From Streptomyces sp. A3M-1-3 (GTDB taxonomy: Bacteria > Actinomycetota > Actinomycetes > Streptomycetales > Streptomycetaceae), in contig NZ_JANAVP010000017.1 of assembly GCF_024213665.1 (NCBI RefSeq), positions 62,001-126,000 on the forward strand: DNA of 64,000 nt, given 5' to 3'. Position 1 is the stretch's first letter, and every line of letters begins with the position of its first letter. This document shows positions 8,982-16,580 of the stretch, in pieces. A program made the position numbers and the translations under genes. Under the pieces are notes generated by a model that was not told the origin of the DNA, ran no database searches, and saw only the letters and a program-made list of their open reading frames with translations.

Positions 8982-9604
8982 ACGCTCCTTCCTGGCCCGT
9001 CGTGCTGGGGGACGGCGATGTCGTCCTCCGCCCGATAAAGCTGCGCGACCAGCGGGCCTGGCGCGAGGTCAACCGGCGCAACCGCGACTGGCTGCGCCCC
9101 TGGGAGGCCACCATTCCGCCGCCTGCGCCGGCCGGCCCGGTGGCCCAGCGGCCCACGTACCGGCAGATGGTCCGCCATCTGCGCGCGGAGGCCAACGCCG
9201 GCCGGATGCTGCCGTTCGTGATCGAGTACGAGGGCCGCCTCGTCGGGCAGTTGACCGTCGCCGGGATCACCTGGGGCTCGATGTGCGCGGGGCATGTCGG
9301 CTACTGGGTCGACCGGGAGGTCGCGGGCCGCGGAGTGATGCCCACGGCGGTCGCCCTCGCGGTCGACCACTGTTTCCGTGCGGTCGGACTGCACCGCATC
9401 GAGGTCTGCATTCGCCCCGAGAACGGCCCCAGCCGCCGGGTCGTGGAGAAACTCGGATTCCGCGAGGAGGGCCTGCGCCCGGGTTACCTCCACATCGACG
9501 GCGCATGGCGCGACCATCTGGTGTTCGCCCTCACGGCCGAAGAGGTCCCCGAGGGCCTGCTCCGCCGCTGGCACCAGGCCCGGCCCGGGACATCGAGGAA
9601 ATGA
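8978..9604 (+). CDS. GNAT-family N-acetyltransferase, RimJ/RimL type
   Basis: About 200 aa with the GNAT core: the LVGQLTVAGIT strand, the acetyl-CoA loop near REVAGRGVMPTA and the C-terminal ENGPSRRVVEKLGF motif. RimJ-like enzymes acetylate protein N-termini. The GTG at 9002 is the first standard start, but the protein seems to begin earlier. An in-frame CTG at 8978 overlaps the moaB TGA (CTGA) and restores the usual N-terminal strand; I chose it with caution. A rimJ-like gene at this position is a conserved part of the actinobacterial glp locus. Confidence 0.85.
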   Translation: MNAPSWPVVLGDGDVVLRPIKLRDQRAWREVNRRNRDWLRPWEATIPPPAPAGPVAQRPTYRQMVRHLRAEANAGRMLPFVIEYEGRLVGQLTVAGITWGSMCAGHVGYWVDREVAGRGVMPTAVALAVDHCFRAVGLHRIEVCIRPENGPSRRVVEKLGFREEGLRPGYLHIDGAWRDHLVFALTAEEVPEGLLRRWHQARPGTSRK

Positions 9605-9720
9605 AATATGTGTTCGAAATTGGCCGCCATCCGAACGTAAAAACGCTCACCAACGCAGCCAGTTGATCCGAACAATCACAAAAAAAGTCCGTGATATCAG
9701 CCAGATCGTGCGACACACCG

Positions 9721-9732
9721 GGCCAATTGGCC
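9721..9732. promoter_or_regulatory. GGCCAATTGGCC palindrome upstream of sepX/glpR
   Basis: A perfect 12-bp palindrome lies 35 bp upstream of the chosen GTG, in a region (9605-9766) that is AT-rich for this genome and probably carries the promoter. Operator function is a guess. Confidence 0.3.
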
Positions 9733-9766
9733 GATGGCCTCGCTCGTACCCCTCTACGGTGTGAGG

Positions 9767-10888
9767 GTGAGCAGCAGCGGCCTCATCTACGCAGTCATTG
9801 TCGGGGCCTGGGCCGCCTACCTGGTGCCGATGTGGCTCCGGAGGCAGGACGAGCTGAACGAGGCCCGTCCGACGGAACGCTTCTCCACCGCCATCCGGCT
9901 GCTGTCGGGACGGGCGGCCATGGAGCGCCGTTACGCCAAGGATCTGCAGGAGCGCAGCGACGAGGAGGCGGAACCCCGCACCGACCCGGATGCCGTGACG
10001 GACCCTCCGAGTTCCGTCGACGTCCGGGCTTTCGCCGTGCCCCCGACAAGGACCGAACACACCGAACACACCGAGCACACGGAGCACACGGAACGGCCCG
10101 AGCGGCCTGAGCCGTCCGCGCCCGCCAGACCCGCGCGCCCCTCGGGCGACGCCGCCGAGCGTGCCCGGCGCGCCAAGCGCCTCAAGGTCCTCGCGCGCCG
10201 GCGGCGCACCACCGTGGTGCTCTTCCTCGCCTTCTCGCTCGGCGCCGTCGTCGCGGCGGTCGGCGGACTCCGCTTCCTCTGGGCGCCGGGCGTACCCGCC
10301 GCCCTGCTGAGCGCGTACATCATGCATCTGCGCGCCCAGGAGCGCCGGCGGTTCGCCTTCACCATGGACCGGCGCCGGGCCGAGGCGGCCGCGCAGCGGC
10401 TGCGCGAGACCCGGCCGCGCCGCAGGCAGCCGCCGGCGGCAGAGCAGGCCGAGGTGCCGGAGGCGCGAACGGAGCCCGACCCGGTCCCTGTCGTCTCGCC
10501 GCAGGAGGCCGGCCGCCGGGCCCTGGTCGAGCAGACCGACCACGCGGAGTGGGTCGACCAGCAGCGCGAGCGCGGTCCGGCCCAGGGCGAGAGCTGGGAG
10601 CCGGTCCCGGTCCCCCTGCCCACGTACGTCACCGCCCCGGTGGCGCCGCGCGCGACCGGCAGTGTGGACCTCGGCGCCCCGGACGCCTGGAGCTCCGCCC
10701 GCTCCAGCACCGCCGAGCCGACGCAGGACCGCACGGCGCCCCCGGCACCCGACCCGGCCCCGCGGCAGCGCACGCCCTCGACTTCCGCGTCCGCTTCGGC
10801 TTCCGCACGCCGCAGCCGCGAGCGCGGCCGCACCCCGCTCTTCGACCAGTACGAGGAGGAAGGCCGGCCGCGCGCCGCCAACGAGTGA
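9767..10888 (+). CDS. sepX: SepX/GlpR-type divisome membrane protein
   Basis: The 373-aa actinobacterial protein has one TM helix at the very N-terminus (about 5-22), a charged cytoplasmic segment, and a TM pair (about 149-187) followed by a long disordered basic/proline-rich tail. The SSGLIYAVIVGAWAAYLVP start and the ARPTERFSTAIRLL motif are characteristic of the family named GlpR (receptor of gephyrin-like Glp) in Corynebacterium and SepX in Streptomyces, where it supports Z-ring function and hyphal division. GTG 9767 is chosen because it puts the conserved TM at the N-terminus; the frame is open 33 nt upstream. Residues 97-109 are an EHT repeat. It is last in the galU-moeA cluster. Confidence 0.85.
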   Translation: MSSSGLIYAVIVGAWAAYLVPMWLRRQDELNEARPTERFSTAIRLLSGRAAMERRYAKDLQERSDEEAEPRTDPDAVTDPPSSVDVRAFAVPPTRTEHTEHTEHTEHTERPERPEPSAPARPARPSGDAAERARRAKRLKVLARRRRTTVVLFLAFSLGAVVAAVGGLRFLWAPGVPAALLSAYIMHLRAQERRRFAFTMDRRRAEAAAQRLRETRPRRRQPPAAEQAEVPEARTEPDPVPVVSPQEAGRRALVEQTDHAEWVDQQRERGPAQGESWEPVPVPLPTYVTAPVAPRATGSVDLGAPDAWSSARSSTAEPTQDRTAPPAPDPAPRQRTPSTSASASASARRSRERGRTPLFDQYEEEGRPRAANE

Positions 10889-10956
10889 GACGTGACCTGC
10901 GGAGGAACGGATTTCCAAGCACCCCGACGGGGGTGCTAAGGTTTCACTCGTTGCAA

Positions 10957-11030
10957 GGGCCTGTGGCGCAGTCTGGTAGCGCACCTCGTTCGCATCGAGG
11001 GGGTCTGGGGTTCAAATCCCCACAGGTCCA
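10957..11030 (+). tRNA. tRNA-Ala (CGC anticodon)
   Basis: A 74-nt cloverleaf. The acceptor arms GGGCCTG / CAGGTCC pair over 7 bp with one G-U, the anticodon stem CTCG / CGAG encloses the loop TTCGCAT (anticodon CGC, reading alanine GCG), the T-arm is GGGGTTCAAATCCCC, and the discriminator is A. The 3' CCA is not encoded. The accessory island begins immediately downstream. Confidence 0.96.
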
Positions 11031-11123
11031 CCGAAAAGGGACGTTCGCGGGTTAGCCCGCGAACTGTTCACGAGATCCCGTTCAGACGGTCACCGTCTGA
11101 ACGGGATCTCGTCGTTTCGGCCT
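11028..11123. repeat. Island direct repeat, left copy (double-hairpin unit)
   Basis: This ~96-bp unit starts at the 3' end of the tRNA and recurs at 29783-29876. Both copies read CCACCGAA, then GGG(A/C)CGTTCGCGGGTT, then GTTCACGAGATCCCG and the palindrome, ending GTCGTTTC(g/a)GCCT. The unit flanks the 18.7-kb accessory segment and is a candidate attachment-site or recombination repeat. Confidence 0.7.
11044..11111. terminator. Double hairpin terminator after tRNA-Ala
   Basis: The first hairpin is TTCGCGGG-TTAG-CCCGCGAA (11044-11063). The second is a perfect 20+1+20 palindrome (11071-11111, CGAGATCCCG...CGGGATCTCG). It should stop transcription from both directions. Confidence 0.85.
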
Positions 11124-11288
11124 CTGCTTGTGTGAAAGTCAGCCTGCCGGGCCGCCGGGAAGCGGGGCGGCCCCCGTCGGAACCGACCGGGGGTGGAGAT
11201 GCGGACATGCCGCGGGGACCGCAGGCATGGAGGCAGACTCCTGCGGTCTCGCGACGTGTCGATCTTCAATTACGGGGTGCGTGCCGGC

Positions 11289-13052
11289 TCAGGGGCTTCG
11301 GCTCAGGCTTCGGGGACGGGGCAGGGCTGTCTCCTCGGCTGCGGGATAGGGCGGGAGGACATCGCCAGGCTGGGGGACGAGGCCGGTAATGGGGCTCTTC
11401 TTGCTGGCGGCCAGGTACTGCTCGAGCTCCATGACGTTGTGGATCATGACGGTGATGGCGGACAGAAGCGTCTGGGCGACGCGGCCGCGGGGCTGACGCC
11501 TCTCTCGCGAGTGCAGGGCGGAGTCGACGGACTTCAGACGTCCGTTGCCGCCCTCGATGTGGGCACGGAGCGTCTGGTAGGCCAGAGCCCAGGAGGGTGT
11601 CTGCCAGGGCAGTTCCTGTCGGGTGCGGGGCATTACGTGCGCTTGCACGGTGACGGACGACTGGCGGCAGCACTTGGGGCGCTTATCGCGGTGGAGGTCG
11701 GGGGGCTCGACGGTGGGCCGGGCAGCGGGATGCGCGGCGCGTGCCCGGTGGGCGTCGAGGTCGATGACGACCGGCACGGGGCCCTTCTTCTTTGGGGTAC
11801 CCCCGCCTTCCCGTTCCTGAGCCCAGGGGCAGTTGAGCTTGGTGCTGGGGCAGGCGTACCGCTCGGTGCCGCGATGGTCGAGGGTGTCCTTGCGGGTGAG
11901 GGCGTACGCCTCGATCTCCTCCAACTGTTCGCGAAGGGGGATCCGTTCACGCTCGTTCTTGGCGCTGCGGATCTGCTGGTAGAGGTCGAGCAGGGGGCGT
12001 GGGGTGAGCGGGCAGAACAGTCGGCCCACCTTGGTGATCGCGCCCTGGTGATGGCCTTCAGCTGTAGCGGCGGTGACCTGGGGCTCAGTGAAGTCGAGTA
12101 CGGGCATGTAGCCGAGGGCGCGCATCGGCCGGTGGAAGTTGTCGGGCAGGAGCTTGGTGTAGGCACGGTCGGCGGCTGTGAAGCCGCGGAGTTCGGTGAG
12201 CTGGGCCAGAACAGCGCTGATGTAGTGTGCGTGGCGGCCCATGTCTTTCTCGGGGGTGTGCAGCACCATGCCGAGGATCAGCTGTGGGTAGCGGCCGGCC
12301 CGGTCCGGGTCGGCGTGTGCGGCGATGGCGAGGGTGGCGCTGTAGCCGAACTCCCGGTCGCCGCCGCCCTTGTAATGCCAGTTGGCGCTCGCCTCCAGGG
12401 CGGAACGCTTGCGCGTGTGGGGGCGGGCCCATGTAGGCACGCAGGTGGTGTCGATCGCCGTGTCGCCCCGCCAGTGGCGCATCAGACCTTTGGCGAACGC
12501 GGTGCGGACCGGGGCGGTAACCAGCCGGTTGGCAAGCTCTTCCACGCGGCGCAGGGCCGACTGCCCGCGCTCGCCGTTCCACTGAGCGGCCACCTTCAGG
12601 CCCGCCGCTCGGGGAAGCCGGCTGCGGCGCTGGTGAGGCGCCGCGTCCAGCAGACGGTTCATGCGGGTCCAGGCGCGGTGGAAGCGGTTGTACAGTGCGT
12701 TGACTGCGTTCTGGTCCTCAATGTCGCAAGTAGGGATGGACAGTTCAGCCCGCAGCCGTTCGCTGCTGCCGAAGGTGATGACCTCGAACGCGTCGTCGAG
12801 ATTGTTGCTGCTCCGCTCGTAGCTTGCGCAGGCCAGAGCGAGCAGTACCAGGCGGATGGGGTAACCGGCAGGGCCTGGAAGTCCGGCGAACTCGGCTTCC
12901 ACCATGTCCACGACGCCGCTGTGCTGCAGGATGCGGCGAAGTTTCAGGATCTTGCTGTCGGGCAGCGCGGACGGCTCGTGTGAACGCGGGTAGGGGCGGC
13001 GGGGGCGCCCGTTGCCGGGCTGGTAGCGAGGATCGTCGGCGGGAGTCCTCAT
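11289..13052 (-). CDS. DDE transposase (IS1182-like)
   Basis: The 587-aa protein keeps a full set of candidate catalytic acids: Asp201 in GDTAIDTT, Asp295 in FTAADRAY and Glu500 in AHIEGGNGRLK. The last matches the IS1182-type E-motif, with the expected basic residues after it. The YERSSNNLDDAFEVI segment belongs to the N-terminal DNA-binding part. The C-terminal 60 residues are disordered. The gene looks intact. It is translated from an ATG that overlaps the stop of the upstream recombinase gene (13049-13052), which is unusual because most IS elements carry a single transposase gene. Confidence 0.8.
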   Translation of the reverse strand: MRTPADDPRYQPGNGRPRRPYPRSHEPSALPDSKILKLRRILQHSGVVDMVEAEFAGLPGPAGYPIRLVLLALACASYERSSNNLDDAFEVITFGSSERLRAELSIPTCDIEDQNAVNALYNRFHRAWTRMNRLLDAAPHQRRSRLPRAAGLKVAAQWNGERGQSALRRVEELANRLVTAPVRTAFAKGLMRHWRGDTAIDTTCVPTWARPHTRKRSALEASANWHYKGGGDREFGYSATLAIAAHADPDRAGRYPQLILGMVLHTPEKDMGRHAHYISAVLAQLTELRGFTAADRAYTKLLPDNFHRPMRALGYMPVLDFTEPQVTAATAEGHHQGAITKVGRLFCPLTPRPLLDLYQQIRSAKNERERIPLREQLEEIEAYALTRKDTLDHRGTERYACPSTKLNCPWAQEREGGGTPKKKGPVPVVIDLDAHRARAAHPAARPTVEPPDLHRDKRPKCCRQSSVTVQAHVMPRTRQELPWQTPSWALAYQTLRAHIEGGNGRLKSVDSALHSRERRQPRGRVAQTLLSAITVMIHNVMELEQYLAASKKSPITGLVPQPGDVLPPYPAAEETALPRPRSLSRSP

Positions 13053-13960
13053 GCCGAGCCGCGCAGCATGCGGGTGGTGGCCGCACTCGTGAGCGGGGGG
13101 ACCGATGCCCGGTAGGGGGCCAGGGCGGCGGTCGACGTCATGCCCGCCGCAGCGGCGATGACATCTTCAGGGACCCGCTGGCGCAGCAACTCAACAATCC
13201 AGGTGCTGCGCAGCCGGGCCAGCTTCAGTTCGGGGAGCCCGGAAGCCCCCTTCAGCGTCCTCTGCGCCCAGTTGGAGACCCCGTTCTTCGGATCGGCGAC
13301 CTGGCGTTGGGGAAGGAACAGGTACCCGTCGCCGGCGGCGCGTGCTCTCGCGGCGAGGTCTTCTTCCCACATCGCCCGGCAGACTACGAGTCGGTCGCTG
13401 CCCGGCACGGCGACGACGACCGCCTCGGACGGAAGCACGGTGATGTCGGTGCCGCGGGTCGCCAGCACCTCGCGGCGGGCCAGCCCGCAGCCGGCGCCCA
13501 GGGCCAGCAGAGCCAGGGCGCTGCCGCCGAGGGCGGACGTAGAAGGCAGTGTGCGGGCCCACATCAGGTAGCGCGCGAGTTCCGGCGGAGTGTAAGGGGC
13601 GGCCCGGTTCCGCTTGGCCCTCATACGGGGGGTCGGCTGCTGCCCGTACTCCAGCCACAGCAGAGCCTCGCGGACACGCAGAAGGATGCTCCGGTACGTC
13701 TGGATGGAACTGCCTTCGAGCTTCGTGCGTGCGAGCAGATAGCGCGTCATGACCTCCGGTGCCAGCCAGGCCAGCGGGTCGCGGGCGATACCGACGCGCT
13801 CGGCGTACACGGCCAGTCCGGACAGCGCGAGCATGAGCTTCGGCACCGGGTACGGGACGGAATCGCAGGTCGCGGCCGCCACCATGCGGACACCGTCGGC
13901 GACCAGCGGCCACTCCGACGGCTCTTCCGACGGCCGGTAGCCGAGGATCGCGCCGCTCAT
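13049..13960 (-). CDS. Divergent tyrosine recombinase-like protein
   Basis: The 303-aa protein resembles phage-type integrases. A helical N-terminal SAM-like part (about 40-110) is followed by GLARREVLA (159-167, candidate box I Arg), LARLRSTWIVELLRQ (248-262, candidate box II Arg251) and AAGMTSTAALAPYRA with Tyr283 at the nucleophile position. The canonical His residues of box II are not obvious, so activity is uncertain. ATG 13960 has GGAG about 8 nt upstream. A longer open frame continues upstream through the operator and is not used. It is coupled to the transposase by a 4-bp overlap. Confidence 0.65.
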   Translation of the reverse strand: MSGAILGYRPSEEPSEWPLVADGVRMVAAATCDSVPYPVPKLMLALSGLAVYAERVGIARDPLAWLAPEVMTRYLLARTKLEGSSIQTYRSILLRVREALLWLEYGQQPTPRMRAKRNRAAPYTPPELARYLMWARTLPSTSALGGSALALLALGAGCGLARREVLATRGTDITVLPSEAVVVAVPGSDRLVVCRAMWEEDLAARARAAGDGYLFLPQRQVADPKNGVSNWAQRTLKGASGLPELKLARLRSTWIVELLRQRVPEDVIAAAAGMTSTAALAPYRASVPPLTSAATTRMLRGSA

Positions 13961-13998
13961 TTCCGTCTCCAAAGGAACACACCACGAGAAATGGCTAC

Positions 13999-14014
13999 AC
14001 AAGTGGCCACTTGT
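13999..14014. promoter_or_regulatory. 16-bp perfect palindrome, ACAAGTGGCCACTTGT
   Basis: It lies between the divergent recombinase (start 13960) and XRE (start about 14054) genes. It is a good candidate for the XRE protein's own operator controlling both directions. Confidence 0.6.
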
Positions 14015-14053
14015 TTCGTGAGTGTGCACTTCGACCGTCAGGAGCGCATGCGC

Positions 14054-14371
14054 ATGACCGGAGGACGAGGCCGCAGTGTGCCGCCGCGGCAGCTGGCCCG
14101 GGATCCTGAGAACTGGCCCGAGGCGACGATCCCCGACCACGCCCAGGCCCGGGTGGTGCAGGCCATCGCCCAGGCTCTGACCAGGCAAATGACCCGGGAA
14201 GGGCTGGGCCTGCGCGCGGTCGCCGCCCACAGTGGCGTCAACCGTCAGGCCGTGGCCAACCTCCTCGCCGGATCGAGTTGGCCGGACGTGGCCACGTTGA
14301 GCCGTCTGGAGGACGCGCTCGGGGTCGGCTTGTACCCGGGAGTTCCCGGACCGGGATCGCGGCATTGCTGA
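14054..14371 (+). CDS. Small XRE-type HTH regulator
   Basis: A protein of about 105 aa whose C-terminal half is a helix-turn-helix: LGLRAVAAHSGVNRQAVANLLAGSSWPD followed by VATLSRLEDALGV. The frame is open upstream through the palindrome, but AGGAG at 14040-14044 sits 9 nt before ATG 14054 (3 nt before the alternative ATG 14048). Its place opposite the recombinase-transposase pair suggests it represses the mobile module; this is inferred from context. Confidence 0.7.
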   Translation: MTGGRGRSVPPRQLARDPENWPEATIPDHAQARVVQAIAQALTRQMTREGLGLRAVAAHSGVNRQAVANLLAGSSWPDVATLSRLEDALGVGLYPGVPGPGSRHC

Positions 14372-14603
14372 ACCTCCGATAACCCGCGGTTGCCGTACGC
14401 GGGCAGGACGAATTCGGCTCAGCACGCCATGGACGGCCGACTGCTCGGCTACCCTCGTGAGCGCATGCTGAAGCCCCTTGCAGGACCGACGTGTGCAGGT
14501 GCCGTCGGGACTGATCCCTCGGCGGCACCACTTCTTCTTCGTCCCGCTCGACTCGGCTGATCCTTCCGGCGTCGAGCGGGATCACTGCTCTCCGTCGCCC
14601 TCG

Positions 14604-15095
14604 CTAGGCGGCTCCCGCGGGCCCGGCGTACTCACCGGTGTTGAGCACGAGCAGGTGGCCGCTTGCCACGAGCTTGTTGCACGCCCGCCGGATACCTTGC
14701 ACCTGAGTACGCGAAGGGTTCTTGCGGCCCAAGGCGATCGTCACTTCCCGGGCGCGAAGCGGACGATCCGCGCTGACGAGGAGAATGACGATCTTCCGGC
14801 TCACCGGCCCCAAAGGCCGGGCCTGTCGTGGCCCCACACGGGGACCGGCCTTCTTCGCCGGCGTTCGTGCCGGCAGCTCGGGCGACTCCCCGGCCAGGAG
14901 CGATTCTTGATCAGAATCGCCTGAACCGTCAGTAGCGGATTCGGCGTCAAGGAGTTCGGCAACCGTGCGACGCGTGATTGCCAGAGCCTCCAGACGCCCC
15001 TCAAGCACATCAGCTCGTATTCGGGCCTGAAGGATCTGTTCCTGCATGGCACCCTCCTCCCGGTCCAGGCGTTGGAAGAGTGTGTCTGGCGCCAC
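14604..15095 (-). CDS. Coiled-coil/winged-helix protein of unknown function, copy 1
   Basis: The 163-aa protein opens with LFQRLDREEGAMQEQILQ-type heptads (about 5-45, coiled coil ending LAITRRTVAELL). A linker and a C-terminal winged-helix-like part follow (about 95-160: RKIVILLVSADRPLRAREVTIALG, then RRACNKLVASGHLL). It is clearly paralogous to 15711-16205 on the other strand: both have LFxRLDxEE and the LxITRxT end of the coil. GTG 15095 has GGAGGC just upstream. No named family is recognised. The pattern suggests a DNA-binding dimer. Confidence 0.65.
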   Translation of the reverse strand: MAPDTLFQRLDREEGAMQEQILQARIRADVLEGRLEALAITRRTVAELLDAESATDGSGDSDQESLLAGESPELPARTPAKKAGPRVGPRQARPLGPVSRKIVILLVSADRPLRAREVTIALGRKNPSRTQVQGIRRACNKLVASGHLLVLNTGEYAGPAGAA

Positions 15096-15710
15096 TGTGC
15101 CTCCAACAAGTGCGCTGCATCGAGACAGCGTTGGGCTGCTACTCCGAACTGCTGCTGTGGCATGCGAGGTTGAGGGTGCGCACGCGCGTTGCGTGCCCAC
15201 TGTAGAGGGCTTCTGGGGAGGATCGGGAGGGATTCCTGAACATCGCCAGAAAGAGGGGGTAGTCGCTACCTGAAGCCTCCCCCGCACGGTTGCCGCCTGA
15301 GCCAGGAGCCCACGGCGGTGTCATAGAAGCAAGCAAAAGCTGCTTCGCACGAGTGAGAGTGAAGAGGTGCCTGACCTGCAACGACCGGATACTGACCTCC
15401 CCGTCGAGGTCTGGTCGCCGGTGCCCAGAGGTGGGGGCACCAACCGTGGTCAGTGGCGCGGCTTAGGCCCTGAATCAGCTGGCACCAGGGGATCGGTGAC
15501 AGCTCAGAATCCCCCAAGGGCAGCCAGGGCCTACAGGAGTCACTTCGCCTCAGGCGAGCGGGTTCACCATGGACGAAGGGGAGTTATCGCTCCTGAGGTG
15601 AGAAGGAACGCCTGCGATCTTCTCGCGGGTGCCCTACGGTGAGGCATGAAGGGACTGGCACACCTGAGCGTCCGTCCCCGAATCTCAGGAACGAGGGTCA
15701 GAGGCGGGCG
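15096..15710. other. Divergent intergenic region between the paralogous wHTH genes
   Basis: The 615 bp between the two divergent paralogs must hold both promoters. I see no convincing open reading frame, long inverted repeat or RNA gene in it. Confidence 0.5.
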
Positions 15711-16205
15711 ATGACGTCACTGTTCGATCGACTTGACGAAGAAGAGGCCACCATCCGTGGTGAGTTGGAAACTCTCCGCGAGAAGATCGCCGCTGCTGAG
15801 GAGCGACTTGCCCGTCTGACCATCACCCGTGACACCCTGCGGTCGCTTGCACCGTATGGCGCAGATCACGACGCGGACGCTTCCGCTTCGAAGGACCACC
15901 TACCCTCCCTTGCAACGTCTGACGAAGTCGCGAGGGCCGATCGCGCTGCCGGTGACCCGAAGCGGCAGGAGCCACCCTCCGGTCCGCTCGACCTGGAGAC
16001 GGCCAGAAAGCAAATGCTGACCCTGCTGGAGAGCGCAGGTCGGCCGATGAGGGTGAACGACATTACCGCGGAGATCGGCGAGCCCTCCTCCAGGACGGAG
16101 ACCAGCCGCTCAAGGCTCAAGCGACTGGTGGCCGAGCGCTTGGTTATCGAGAATCCGACAGGTTGGTTCGCCATCGCAGGCACCCCAGGATCGGATGACG
16201 CCTGA
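15711..16205 (+). CDS. Coiled-coil/winged-helix protein of unknown function, copy 2
   Basis: The 164-aa paralog of the gene at 14604-15095 begins MTSLFDRLDEEEATIRGELE, has a strong coiled coil to about residue 45 (ending LTITRDTLRSL), an acidic linker and a C-terminal winged-helix-like domain (KQMLTLLESAGRPMRVNDITAEIG, then RSRLKRLVAERLVI and a wing). ATG 15711 is chosen for its GAGG site. The winged helix resembles the C-terminal wHTH found in several actinobacterial accessory proteins, but I cannot name the family. Confidence 0.65.
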   Translation: MTSLFDRLDEEEATIRGELETLREKIAAAEERLARLTITRDTLRSLAPYGADHDADASASKDHLPSLATSDEVARADRAAGDPKRQEPPSGPLDLETARKQMLTLLESAGRPMRVNDITAEIGEPSSRTETSRSRLKRLVAERLVIENPTGWFAIAGTPGSDDA

Positions 16206-16519
16206 TCACCGGGCGTCCATCATGCATCGCATCCGGCCAGCACACCCACCGAGCGCCTGAGTCGGCCTCGCGACCCCCTGATAGGGGTCGGCCCGACGCT
16301 GGTGGCTGTTCGCGAGGGGCTCATGCGCCGATAAAGCATTCCCAGGGCAGCGCGACGTGACATCTCCCGGCATGGGGCTTTTTATCTCCGAGTGGGACGG
16401 AGGGGCGCGCCCCTGCGCCCCTCGCAGTGACGGGCGCATGACACGGGGGGCCTCGCAAGATCACATCCATCCCTCCGCGGTCCTGCCGCCTCCGCGTTCC
16501 CGCGTTCTTCAGTCGAAAG
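16206..16519. other. Gene-free stretch with a small hairpin
   Basis: About 310 bp without a gene. It contains GACCCC-CTGATA-GGGGTC at 16273-16290, a possible terminator for the preceding gene. Nothing else is recognised. Confidence 0.4.
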
Positions 16520-16554
16520 GTGCTCGCCCTGGCAGGGTCTGCCGGGGCGAGCAC
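16520..16554. terminator. Terminator of the FG-GAP/lectin gene
   Basis: A 10-bp stem GTGCTCGCCC / GGGCGAGCAC with an inner GGCA/TGCC extension lies 27 bp past the stop codon of the reverse-strand gene at 16581. Confidence 0.75.
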
Positions 16555-16580
16555 CAGGTGTGCTGTGTGGTGAAGGTGTG

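Larger units (their letters stand above)
11289..14371. mobile_element. Candidate mobile module: recombinase-like + DDE transposase + divergent XRE regulator
   Basis: Three genes form one unit: a tyrosine recombinase-like gene overlapping a transposase gene by 4 bp, and a small HTH gene read in the opposite direction from a shared region that contains a 16-bp palindrome. I could not find terminal inverted repeats near either end by eye, so the borders are only gene borders. Confidence 0.5.

Noticed and set aside
11193..12983. 596-aa forward frame across the transposase
   Set aside because: No domain signal; the reverse frame has a full DDE motif set and start/stop coupling with the recombinase gene.
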